Below are positions 1-6,559 of a stretch of DNA of 22,448 nucleotides, in pieces. Under the pieces are notes generated by a model. It ran no database searches. It was given only the letters and a program-made list of their open reading frames with translations, and was not told the DNA's origin. Position 1 is the first letter of the stretch; each line of letters starts with the position of its first letter. Both the position numbers and the translations under genes were made by a program. This DNA comes from Nitratireductor sp. (GTDB lineage Bacteria > Pseudomonadota > Alphaproteobacteria > Rhizobiales > Rhizobiaceae), in the NCBI GenBank assembly GCA_020441735.1, contig JAGRLQ010000042.1:1-22448 (forward strand), given 5' to 3'.

Positions 1-703
1 GGATTTCATGGCTCATATTGGCGAGAAACTCGGATTTGGCTCTTTCGGCGGCCTGTGCCGCCTGCGTCGCCTCGTTCAGGCGCTTGGCGGCACGGTGCAT
101 GGAAGTCTGGAAAACCGCAGCGGATGAAATGACCAGCAGGAGACAGAAGGCCAGGCCCGTTACCAGCCATTCCCTCAGAAGGGCCTCCGATTCCATCAGC
201 CCCATGGCCGACGGCGTGACATACTGATTGAAGGAAAGCAGCGCAGCGAAACTGATCAGCGTCAGCACGCCGCTGGTAAATGCACCCTTCCAGCCATAGA
301 GCAGCGCGACGATCGCCGCCCAGGCGACCAGAAAGAACTGGGAGTGATTGACGATACCGCCATCGCTGACGGAAATCGCTGCAATGAGCACGTAGGAATA
401 GGCGAGTATTGCCGTAATGATCTTTTCCGGATCGAACCGGAGACGAATCAGGAGCGGCGCGAAAAGAATGACCAACGGCCCGAAAATCGAAAGATGGAAG
501 TTTGCAGTGCCGGGCAGCAATTCGCCTGCCAGATAGCCGCGAACACTGGAGATAAAGCCGAGGCCTCCGCCGGCAAGGCAAAAAACGATGATGGCGCGCT
601 TGCGTGCAAGCGACAACGCATCGCCGTCTCCTTCCCCCGGCCAGAACAGCTCTTTTGCCATGCCTAAACCCACAAGCCCCTGAATTGCGCCATTGTCGCC
701 CAT
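1..703 (-). CDS. Membrane sensor histidine kinase, N-terminal part (runs off left edge)
   Basis: The gene reads leftward and is open at the window edge, so only about 234 codons are visible. Conceptual translation gives six hydrophobic segments (around residues 35-55, 70-90, 98-120, 126-143, 147-170 and 185-205). A charged, Ala-rich helix follows, then the phosphoacceptor H-box with core AKSEFLANMSHEI, putting the phosphorylated His near residue 232. This is the classic order of an integral-membrane sensor followed by a HisKA dimerisation domain. The ATPase domain, and any receiver domain if the protein is hybrid, lie outside the window. The sensory part has no periplasmic PAS or Cache domain that I recognise; loops are short, suggesting sensing within the membrane. 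I chose the ATG at 703 because it is the longest in-frame ATG; a second at 661 (starting MAKELFWPG) is also possible, and neither has a strong ribosome binding site. It is divergent from the rpsF operon. Signal and partner are unknown. Confidence 0.85.
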   Translation of the reverse strand, partial: MGDNGAIQGLVGLGMAKELFWPGEGDGDALSLARKRAIIVFCLAGGGLGFISSVRGYLAGELLPGTANFHLSIFGPLVILFAPLLIRLRFDPEKIITAILAYSYVLIAAISVSDGGIVNHSQFFLVAWAAIVALLYGWKGAFTSGVLTLISFAALLSFNQYVTPSAMGLMESEALLREWLVTGLAFCLLLVISSAAVFQTSMHRAAKRLNEATQAAQAAERAKSEFLANMSHEI

Positions 704-825
704 TTGTGGTTACTCTACGGTTAACAACTGCAACCTTAAATTGTTCTTCCGAACCACCTCCCGCCTGCAAGCTTGCGGCTGCATGCCGCCCTGCACGCCT
801 CCCGCAGTTCGCCTGCCGGCGCGGC

Positions 826-853
826 TTGCATTTGCTCGGAAAATGCGTATAAC
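826..853 (+). promoter_or_regulatory. Candidate sigma-70 promoter of the rpsF operon
   Basis: TTGCAT at 826-831 and TATAAC at 848-853 are separated by 16 bp, a good fit to a housekeeping promoter. Transcription would begin near 860, giving an rpsF leader of roughly 225 nt that includes the hairpin at 929-1000. It is a motif match only. Confidence 0.5.
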
Positions 854-928
854 GCGCCCGTTCAAGTTCCGGGCGGTTACGCCGGAGGCTGAAAGGAAGG
901 TTCTGCAAATACCGGTAGACGAGTTCTA

Positions 929-1000
929 TTGGGAACGGTTTGCAGAACAGGGTTCAAAAACGGGCCGACTTCCCTTGTCTCTGCTCTCAACCGTTCCCAA
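929..1000 (+). promoter_or_regulatory. Structured mRNA leader of rpsF (possible S6:S18 autoregulatory element)
   Basis: A perfect 12-bp inverted repeat (TTGGGAACGGTT at 929-940, AACCGTTCCCAA at 989-1000) closes a long hairpin. Inside it, GCAG (942-945) pairs with CTGC (981-984), and ACAGGG (947-952) pairs with CCC-T-TGT (972-978, one bulge). The apical loop exposes CCG at 965-967. There is no T-run after it, so it is not an intrinsic terminator. Many bacterial rpsF leaders are bound by the S6:S18 dimer at a hairpin exposing CCG; position and CCG fit, but matching to that family is inference. Confidence 0.5.
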
Positions 1001-1087
1001 ACGCCTTTCCCGGCGACGATGTCGCCCCAGAAACGCGGTTTGGAGGCTTTGCGCGAAGCAGCCCGGCGTAAAGAAAGGAAAGGCAAT

Positions 1088-1531
1088 ATGCCACTATACG
1101 AACACGTGTTCCTGGCGCGCCAGGACATTTCCGGCCAGCAGGCCGATGCGCTGACCGAGCACTTCAAGGGCGTTCTTGAAGGCAATGGCGGCAAGGTCGG
1201 CAAGGTCGAGAACTGGGGCCTGAAAACTGCGGCCTACAAGATCAATAAAAACCGCAAGGCCCACTACATCCTGATGAATGTCGAGGCGTCAGCCGATGCC
1301 GTCTCCGAAATGGAACGCCAGATGCGCCTGCACGAGGACATCCTGCGCTACATGACCATCAAGGTGGAAGCCCACGAAGATGGCCCTTCGGCAATGATGA
1401 AAAAATCCGACCGTGACGATCGCGGCCCGCGCCGTGACCGCGATGATCGTGGCCCGCGCCGCGCGCCGCGCGGTGAAGACTCTCCGAGGAGAGACGAGTC
1501 GGACAGAAAAGATGAAAGTGGAGACGAATAA
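1088..1531 (+). CDS. rpsF: 30S ribosomal protein S6 (bS6)
   Basis: S6 is a small-subunit protein that binds 16S rRNA in the platform together with S18. The 147-residue product begins MPLYEHVFLARQDIS and keeps the S6 core, including ENWGLKTAAYKINKNRKAHY and the RLHEDILRYM segment. I chose ATG 1088 because a purine-rich Shine-Dalgarno (AAAGGAAAGG, 1074-1083) sits just upstream and the family starts there; an upstream in-frame ATG at 929 falls inside the leader hairpin. Residues about 108-147 form a highly charged extension rich in Asp and Arg, longer than E. coli S6 but usual in Hyphomicrobiales. Part of the tail is a tandem 27-bp duplication (1409-1462). The stop codon overlaps the rpsR start by one base (TAATG), so the two are likely translationally coupled, fitting the 1:1 S6:S18 complex. 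Confidence 0.97.
   Translation: MPLYEHVFLARQDISGQQADALTEHFKGVLEGNGGKVGKVENWGLKTAAYKINKNRKAHYILMNVEASADAVSEMERQMRLHEDILRYMTIKVEAHEDGPSAMMKKSDRDDRGPRRDRDDRGPRRAPRGEDSPRRDESDRKDESGDE
1409..1462 (+). repeat. Tandem 27-bp duplication in the rpsF tail
   Basis: Two adjacent in-frame 27-bp units (1409-1435 and 1436-1462) each encode DRDDRGPRR. They differ at only four positions, all synonymous third bases. The duplication lies in the disordered charged tail of S6, outside the folded domain. Confidence 0.85.
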
Positions 1532-1767
1532 TGGCGATGGCTGCACGCAGACCCTTTAACCGCCGCCGCAAGTCGTGCCCGTTCAGCGGCCCGAATGCGC
1601 CGGTAATCGACTACAAGGATGTCAAGCTGCTGTCGCGCTACATCTCCGAACGCGGCAAGATCGTCCCTTCGCGTATTTCGTCTGTTTCCAACAAGAAGCA
1701 GCGCGAACTGGCGCAGGCAATCAAGCGGGCCCGCTTTCTCGGCCTGCTGCCTTACGTGATCGGCTAA
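1531..1767 (+). CDS. rpsR: 30S ribosomal protein S18 (bS18)
   Basis: S18 partners S6 on the 30S platform. The 78-residue product matches the full-length family, with the N-terminal basic stretch RRPFNRRRKSCPF, the segment IDYKDVKLLSRYISERGKI and the C-terminal AIKRARFLGLLPYV. The start ATG shares its first base with the last base of the rpsF stop, which fixes the start. GGAG about 10 nt upstream could serve as a ribosome binding site. A single Cys sits in the usual KSCPF position. Confidence 0.98.
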   Translation: MAMAARRPFNRRRKSCPFSGPNAPVIDYKDVKLLSRYISERGKIVPSRISSVSNKKQRELAQAIKRARFLGLLPYVIG

Positions 1768-1910
1768 CAGCCGACGGCAATCAATGGCGGCGGCGCATTG
1801 CGCCGCTGCTACTGCCCTCTGCGATGGGGATCGTGGTTGGGGAAACAAGATAAACCCAGGTTGGCGTGCGAGGCGCGCCTAACTGCCGGATGGCAGGACA
1901 GCGAGAGACA
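1768..1910 (+). other. rpsR-DUF2232 spacer with GC hairpin
   Basis: The 143-bp gap holds a perfect 7-bp GC stem with an ATT loop (GCGGCGC 1790-1796, GCGCCGC 1800-1806). No T-run follows, so it probably does not terminate transcription. It could act as a processing or stability hairpin that uncouples ribosomal-protein mRNA from the downstream gene. No promoter is obvious. Confidence 0.4.
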
Positions 1911-2849
1911 ATGGCAAACCGTTCCATTCTGATCGGACTTCTGGCCGGACTGGCTGCCGGCCTCATGGTGACAGCGACCGTCACCACGATGCCGTTTGCC
2001 TTCTTCCTGCCGTTTGTTGCTGCCGGCGTCATCTACATCGCGACCATGGGATGGGGCTTTCAGGCCGGTATCGCCTCCGTACTGGCGGGCACCGGCACGA
2101 TCGGCGTGCTGACGGAAATTCCGACCGCCATCGCCTCTTCAGCCATGCTGTTCGTGCCCGCCGGCTGGGTCGGGCATCTGACCAATCTTGGCCAGGCAGA
2201 TGAGGCGGAAGGCGGCATCCGCTGGTATCCGCTCGGCACCATCCTGTTTCACCTGATGTCGATCCTGGTGGTGGTCTTCATCGCCATCGGCGCATTCGGT
2301 GGCATCACCGAAGAAGCACTGGTCGCTTCCTTCAAGCAGCTTTTTTCAAATATCCTGGAACAGCGGCCGGATGTGAGCGGCCTGACACCGGAAGTCGTCG
2401 AAGCGCAGGCGCGCGCCTATGCGTCGGCCATTCCGCTGGTAGCGCCAGGCGTGTGGCTGCTGATGCATGTGCTCACTGCCTTTGCTGCAGCGGCGATTAC
2501 CCGCCGTTCCGGCCTTCTGGCGCGCGAGCGCGAGGACATTGCCGCCAATGTCGCCCTGCCGCCGCAGGCAGCAGGCTTTCTGGTCGCAGGCCTTGTCGGC
2601 ATGCTGGCTTTGAGCGGCAGCGCATCGCTTGCCGGCGCCGTCATGCTCGGCATTGCAATTTGCGGCTATGGCCTGATCGGGCTTGCGCAGTTGCACTTCA
2701 AGCTGCGCGGCAATGCCGCTGCCTTTCTGGTGCTCACCATCGCCTATGGATCGATCATCCTGCTGGCGTTCCCATTCATCGTCTTCACCGTCATGGGCCT
2801 TTTGCGCAGCTTTTCGCAACAGGCCCGAAACACACCGGGCAAGAGCTAG
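1911..2849 (+). CDS. DUF2232 family integral membrane protein
   Basis: This 312-residue polytopic inner-membrane protein has about eight hydrophobic segments, beginning with ILIGLLAGLAAGLMV near residue 5, and an Arg/Glu-rich cytoplasmic loop (TRRSGLLAREREDIAANV) in the second half. Proteins of this type (DUF2232) commonly sit between rpsR and rplI in Hyphomicrobiales; their biochemical function is not established, and I do not assign one. I preferred ATG 1911 (MANRSILIG), preceded by a GAGAG purine stretch, over an in-frame GTG at 1866 that would add 15 polar residues before the first membrane helix. It lies on the same strand as its ribosomal neighbours with no clear internal terminator, so it is probably co-transcribed. 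Confidence 0.85.
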   Translation: MANRSILIGLLAGLAAGLMVTATVTTMPFAFFLPFVAAGVIYIATMGWGFQAGIASVLAGTGTIGVLTEIPTAIASSAMLFVPAGWVGHLTNLGQADEAEGGIRWYPLGTILFHLMSILVVVFIAIGAFGGITEEALVASFKQLFSNILEQRPDVSGLTPEVVEAQARAYASAIPLVAPGVWLLMHVLTAFAAAAITRRSGLLAREREDIAANVALPPQAAGFLVAGLVGMLALSGSASLAGAVMLGIAICGYGLIGLAQLHFKLRGNAAAFLVLTIAYGSIILLAFPFIVFTVMGLLRSFSQQARNTPGKS

Positions 2850-2898
2850 CCTCCCCGCCCAATCAAACAAACAGACATACAAACAAGGAAACCAAACC

Positions 2899-3597
2899 AT
2901 GCAGATCATTCTTCTGGAACGCATCGCAAAGCTCGGCCAGATGGGCGACATCGTCACCGTCAAGGACGGCTATGCGCGCAACTATCTTCTGCCGCAGGGC
3001 AAGGCACTCCGCGCCAACGACACCAACAAGGAGCGGTTCGAATCCCAGCGTGCAGACCTCGAAGCCCGAAACCTTGAGCGCAAAAAAGAGGCCGACGGCG
3101 TCAACGACAAACTCAATGGCTCGAGCTATGTGCTGATCCGCTCGGCCGGCGAAACCGGCCAGCTCTACGGTTCGGTCTCGACCCGGGACATCGCTGCAGA
3201 ACTCGACGAGAACGGCTTCAAGGTCGCCCGCAGCCAGGTCAGCCTGCAGAACCCGATCAAGGCCATTGGCCTGCATTCTGTTGAAATCGTGCTGCACCCG
3301 GAAGTCACGTCCACCATTACCGTCAACGTTGCCCGTTCCGGCGATGAGGCCGAGCGTCAGGCAGCCGGTGAGGACCTGACCAACCCGACGGCTGCTTTCG
3401 AGGCTCAGGAAGCCGACGACGCCGAGATCGATCTGGAGGAAATCTTCGAGAATCCGGATGACGCGGAAACCGCTGCTGAAGAAATCGAGGAAGCTGGCGA
3501 AGAGGAAACTGCTGAAGCGGCTGAAGAAAGCGCCGACGAAGAAGCGTCCGACGACAGCGACGCCGCCGAAGAAGGCGAGGAAGAGGCTGCCTCCTAA
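2899..3597 (+). CDS. rplI: 50S ribosomal protein L9 (bL9) with long acidic tail
   Basis: L9 is an elongated protein at the base of the L1 stalk that influences reading-frame maintenance. The N-terminal domain is typical: MQIILLERIAKLGQMGDIV, then VKDGYARNYLLPQGKA. A connecting helix (about residues 45-75) follows, then the C-terminal domain ending near residue 150. The product is 232 residues against about 150 in E. coli; the extra 70 or so residues are a very acidic Glu/Asp/Ala tail with no predicted fold. Acidic tails on L9 occur in alphaproteobacteria, but this one is long. A good Shine-Dalgarno (AAGGAA, 2885-2890) precedes ATG 2899; the longer frame starting at 2683 lies inside DUF2232 and is an artefact. 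It closes the ribosomal operon and is followed by a terminator at 3639-3671. Confidence 0.97.
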   Translation: MQIILLERIAKLGQMGDIVTVKDGYARNYLLPQGKALRANDTNKERFESQRADLEARNLERKKEADGVNDKLNGSSYVLIRSAGETGQLYGSVSTRDIAAELDENGFKVARSQVSLQNPIKAIGLHSVEIVLHPEVTSTITVNVARSGDEAERQAAGEDLTNPTAAFEAQEADDAEIDLEEIFENPDDAETAAEEIEEAGEEETAEAAEESADEEASDDSDAAEEGEEEAAS

Positions 3598-3638
3598 GGC
3601 GCTTGCCAGCCTGACGGAATTTGTGACACTTCTGATGG

Positions 3639-3671
3639 GGGGCGCGGGCGAGAGTTCCGCGCCCCTTTTTT
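3639..3671 (+). terminator. Rho-independent terminator after rplI
   Basis: A perfect 9-bp GC stem (GGGGCGCGG 3639-3647, CCGCGCCCC 3657-3665) is followed directly by six T residues (3666-3671). It ends the rpsF-rpsR-DUF2232-rplI unit and separates it from the ATP-grasp gene. Confidence 0.9.
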
Positions 3672-3699
3672 GTCAGACGGGAACTTCAGGTAGGGGTAT

Positions 3700-4779
3700 A
3701 TGGCGAAATCCGCCAGCATGACGTCCAGCACAGAAAAGGCCGCACGGCCACCGGGCATCCGTCTCGAACGGCGCTGGTGGCATGAAATCCCCATGTGGCT
3801 GTTCTACGTTCCGGTTGCGATCGGCATTCTTGCCATGCTGGCACGATACCGCAGCCTGAGTGCGCCGCTCTGTGCCAATTACGGGCTTGAGCGCGGCGGG
3901 CTGCATCCGGATTCGAAAGAAGCCTTCTTTGCCCGCTTTACTCCGGACTGCCCACTGCTGGTGCGGCAGATATCGCTTGCGACCACGCTTTCGCCCGATG
4001 AGGCGCTTGCCCGCCATGGGACCTTTGCCAAAAAGATCGGCAGCCCGCGCACCGTTCTGAAGCCCGATGAGGGCATTCAGGGCATGGATGTGCTGATGAT
4101 CGGCAGCGCGGGGGATTTCCGGCAAGCATGGCAGAAGGCTTCAGCCTCCGGCGGCACCTGGCTGCTGCAGGAATTTGTCGGCGGTGTGGAGGCAGGCCTC
4201 TTCTATGTCCGCGCCGATCCTCACAAACCCGGCCGGATCGTCTCGATGACGCTGAAGCGCGGCTTTCCGGTGACCGGCGACGGCAAGCGCACCATTGGCG
4301 AGTTGATCGGAACAGACGATGACGCCCATGCCGACCGGGAAACACGGCGCAGGGTGGCAAAATACAACCAGCACCAGTTGGGCCGGGTTCCCGGCGACGG
4401 TGAAACCATCGACCTGATGCCGGTGCGCAACCACCACCTCGGCGCGACGTTTCAGGACATTTCCGATTTCATCACCGACGATCTCAATGCCGGTGTCGCC
4501 CCCCATCTCGATGCCATCGAGGGCTATCACTATGGCAGGCTCGATGCCCGGGCGCCGGATTATGAAAGCCTCTTTGCCGGCAGGGGCATCAAGGTGCTGG
4601 AGGTCAATGCGCTCTATTCAGAACCCGTGCACGCCTATGACCCGCGTTACGGCCTGGCGAAGGCGATCGGTATTTTCCTTGACCACTGGCACATGGCGAT
4701 CAGGGCGGGGCTCGCCAACCAGCGGGCAGGCAAGCCGCGCATTGCCTTCTGGCGGTCGGTTTTCAATGTAAAAACGTGA
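3700..4779 (+). CDS. Membrane-anchored ATP-grasp family protein, substrate unknown
   Basis: The 359-residue product has one N-terminal transmembrane segment (about residues 32-48, MWLFYVPVAIGILAMLA) after a basic stretch. An ATP-grasp-like catalytic region follows. Visible landmarks are the ATP-binding Lys-Pro motif VLKPDEG (119-125), the QEFVGGVEAGLFYVR strand (157-171), KRGFPVTGDGKRTIGELI (186-203, reminiscent of the cyanophycin-synthetase/RimK branch), and the metal-binding strands YHYGRLDAR (277-284) and VLEVNALYSEPVHAYDP (299-315), with Asp282, Glu301 and Asn303 as likely Mg ligands. ATP-grasp enzymes join a carboxylate to an amine or thiol through an acyl-phosphate. A typical N-terminal pre-ATP-grasp domain is not obvious. 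An AGGTAGGGG-type ribosome binding site precedes ATG 3700; a second ATG at 3718 is possible. It follows the rplI terminator, so it needs its own promoter, which I could not place. Substrate and pathway are unknown; the nearby alr and ddl make amino-acid or peptidoglycan chemistry a guess only. Confidence 0.75.
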   Translation: MAKSASMTSSTEKAARPPGIRLERRWWHEIPMWLFYVPVAIGILAMLARYRSLSAPLCANYGLERGGLHPDSKEAFFARFTPDCPLLVRQISLATTLSPDEALARHGTFAKKIGSPRTVLKPDEGIQGMDVLMIGSAGDFRQAWQKASASGGTWLLQEFVGGVEAGLFYVRADPHKPGRIVSMTLKRGFPVTGDGKRTIGELIGTDDDAHADRETRRRVAKYNQHQLGRVPGDGETIDLMPVRNHHLGATFQDISDFITDDLNAGVAPHLDAIEGYHYGRLDARAPDYESLFAGRGIKVLEVNALYSEPVHAYDPRYGLAKAIGIFLDHWHMAIRAGLANQRAGKPRIAFWRSVFNVKT

Positions 4780-5026
4780 AACCGGCGCAGCGAATCAGTT
4801 ATTCCTGTCAAGGCTAAACTGATGCGGTGAAAAGAAAGCTGTTAATTGGCGTGGAAGCCGCCAACGGCTCTGGCAATCCCCGGCGGATGGTGAAAACCCT
4901 GAGTTAAGGGTTGGCGGGAATTGCCGGGCAATGCGCGAAGAGATCTCAGTACGCGCAGCGCCTGTTCACGATATTGCGTTACCGGAATTACTTCATTCAT
5001 GCCGCTGGCATGCGATTGGGACAAGC
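4780..5026 (+). other. Leader region upstream of dnaB with nested inverted repeats
   Basis: The 247-bp gap contains an 8-bp perfect inverted repeat (CCGCCAAC 4858-4865, GTTGGCGG 4910-4917). It encloses a 6-bp stem, AACCCT/AGGGTT (4895-4900 and 4907-4912). No T-run follows, so this is not a clear terminator. A frame in phase with dnaB is open back to an ATG at 4931, but that segment lacks similarity to DnaB. No confident promoter is seen. Confidence 0.4.
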
Positions 5027-6538
5027 ATGGCCGAAAACATCTCCTATCTGAACAATGAAAGCGCCGAGCAACGCAAGGATGCGCGCGCCCTGCCCTATCG
5101 CGCGGCGCCCCAGAACGTCGAGGCCGAGCAGGCACTGATCGGTGCGATCCTGATCAACAACGATGCCTATTACCGGGTTTCCGACTTTCTGAGGACAGAG
5201 CATTTTCAGGAGCCGATCCACAGGCAGATCTTCAAATGCGCTTCCGACATGATCCGGGTCGGCAAGAAGGCCGATCCGCGCACGGTCAAGACCTTCCTGC
5301 CGGAAAACGAGAAGATCGGCGACATGACGGTCGCGCAGTATCTGGCGCGGCTTGCGGCAGAAGCAACGACGATCATCAACGCCGCCGACTATGGCCGCCT
5401 GATCCACGACCTCGCCGTGCGCCGCTCGCTGATTACGATTGGCGAGGATATGGTCAACATCGCCTATGATGCGCCGGTCGACATGCCGCCTTCCGGCCAG
5501 ATCGAGGACGCCGAGCGGCGGCTGTTCGAACTGGCGGAAACCGGCAGTTATGGCGGCGGGTTCCAGGAATTTTCCGATGCGATGCAGAAGGCGATCGAAC
5601 TGGCGGGCGCTGCCTATGAGCGAGACGGCGGGTTGTCGGGGATTTCGACCGGCATCCACAGCCTCGACCAGCGCATGGGCGGGTTGCAGAACTCCGACCT
5701 GATCATTCTTGCGGGGCGTCCCGGCATGGGCAAGACCGCGCTTGCCACCAACATCGCCTTCAACATTGCCCTTGGATACGAGCCTGACGTAAACCCGGAC
5801 GGCAGCCACAAGGCACTCAATGGCGGCGTTGTCGGCTTCTTCTCGCTGGAGATGTCGGCAGACCAGCTGGCAACCCGTATCATCTCCGAGCAGGCGGAAG
5901 TCTCGTCGTCGAAAATCCGCCGAGGCGAGATCACCGAAGCCGAGTTCGCCAAGCTCTCCTACTGTTCGAGCGAGATGCAGCGCATCCCGCTTTACATCGA
6001 CGAGACCGGCGGCATTTCGATTGCCCAGCTTGCTGCCCGCGCGCGGCGGCTGAAGCGCCAGCGCGGCCTCGACGTCATGGTGGTCGACTATATCCAGCTG
6101 ATGCAGGGTTCGAAGCGTTCCGGCGACAATCGGGTGCAGGAAGTCACCGAAATCACTACCGGACTGAAGGCGCTGGCCAAGGAACTCGATGTCCCGATCA
6201 TCGCGCTGTCACAGCTTTCCCGCCAGGTGGAAAGCCGTGACGACAAGCGCCCGCAACTCTCCGATCTTCGCGAGTCGGGCTCGATCGAGCAGGACGCCGA
6301 CGTGGTGCTGTTCGTCTTCCGCGAGGAGTATTACATCAAGAACCGCGAGCCGAAGCCCGGCACCGAGGAATACCTCAAATGGGAAGCCGACATGGCCGAG
6401 GCGGTTGGCAAGGCGGAAGTCATCATCGCCAAGCAGCGCCACGGCCCGACCGGCTCTGCCAAACTCGGCTTCCAAGCGGAGTTCACCCGTTTCAGTGATC
6501 TGGCAGAAGAGGATCATCTGCCGGACCGCTATGAATAG
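5027..6538 (+). CDS. dnaB: Replicative DNA helicase DnaB
   Basis: DnaB is the hexameric 5'-3' helicase of the replication fork, interacting with DnaG primase and the loader. The 503-residue product has the N-terminal primase-binding domain (about 25-130, with RAAPQNVEAEQALIGAIL) and the RecA-like motor domain. Walker A is GRPGMGKT (230-237), the Walker B strand is VMVVDYIQL (350-358), and the switch segment IALSQLSRQVESRDDKRP (392-409), LRESGSIEQDADVV (414-427) and KQRHGPTG (469-476) are all intact. There is no sign of an intein. ATG 5027 (MAENISYLN) was chosen because it gives the family's usual length; an upstream in-frame ATG at 4931 adds 32 unrelated residues. The ribosome binding site at 5027 is weak. 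It lies 21 bp before alr, which suggests a dnaB-alr transcript, as in related genomes. Confidence 0.98.
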   Translation: MAENISYLNNESAEQRKDARALPYRAAPQNVEAEQALIGAILINNDAYYRVSDFLRTEHFQEPIHRQIFKCASDMIRVGKKADPRTVKTFLPENEKIGDMTVAQYLARLAAEATTIINAADYGRLIHDLAVRRSLITIGEDMVNIAYDAPVDMPPSGQIEDAERRLFELAETGSYGGGFQEFSDAMQKAIELAGAAYERDGGLSGISTGIHSLDQRMGGLQNSDLIILAGRPGMGKTALATNIAFNIALGYEPDVNPDGSHKALNGGVVGFFSLEMSADQLATRIISEQAEVSSSKIRRGEITEAEFAKLSYCSSEMQRIPLYIDETGGISIAQLAARARRLKRQRGLDVMVVDYIQLMQGSKRSGDNRVQEVTEITTGLKALAKELDVPIIALSQLSRQVESRDDKRPQLSDLRESGSIEQDADVVLFVFREEYYIKNREPKPGTEEYLKWEADMAEAVGKAEVIIAKQRHGPTGSAKLGFQAEFTRFSDLAEEDHLPDRYE

Positions 6539-6559
6539 GCTGCTTGCGGGAGCGCGTTG

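Larger units (their letters stand above)
704..1087. other. Divergent intergenic region between histidine kinase and rpsF
   Basis: This 384-bp gap has no convincing gene. It carries a candidate promoter (826-853) and a long structured leader (929-1000) for the rpsF operon. A 10-bp palindrome (GCAAGCTTGC, 767-776) of unknown meaning lies in the middle. The short ORFs crossing this gap have no recognisable protein sequence. Confidence 0.6.

Noticed and set aside
6..908. 300-codon minus-strand frame over the histidine kinase and the rpsF leader
   Set aside because: Its translation is Arg-rich and without domain features, while the overlapping frame on the same strand encodes a clear six-helix kinase with an H-box.
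929..1087. N-terminal extension of rpsF from an upstream in-frame ATG
   Set aside because: It would translate through the leader hairpin, lacks S6 similarity, and the good ribosome binding site is at 1074-1083.
2346..2963. 205-codon minus-strand frame across the DUF2232-rplI junction
   Set aside because: It overlaps two real plus-strand genes and lacks any protein signature.
4806..4811. Consensus TTGACA on the minus strand downstream of the ATP-grasp gene
   Set aside because: No -10-like sequence lies 16-18 bp away and it would transcribe antisense to the ATP-grasp gene.
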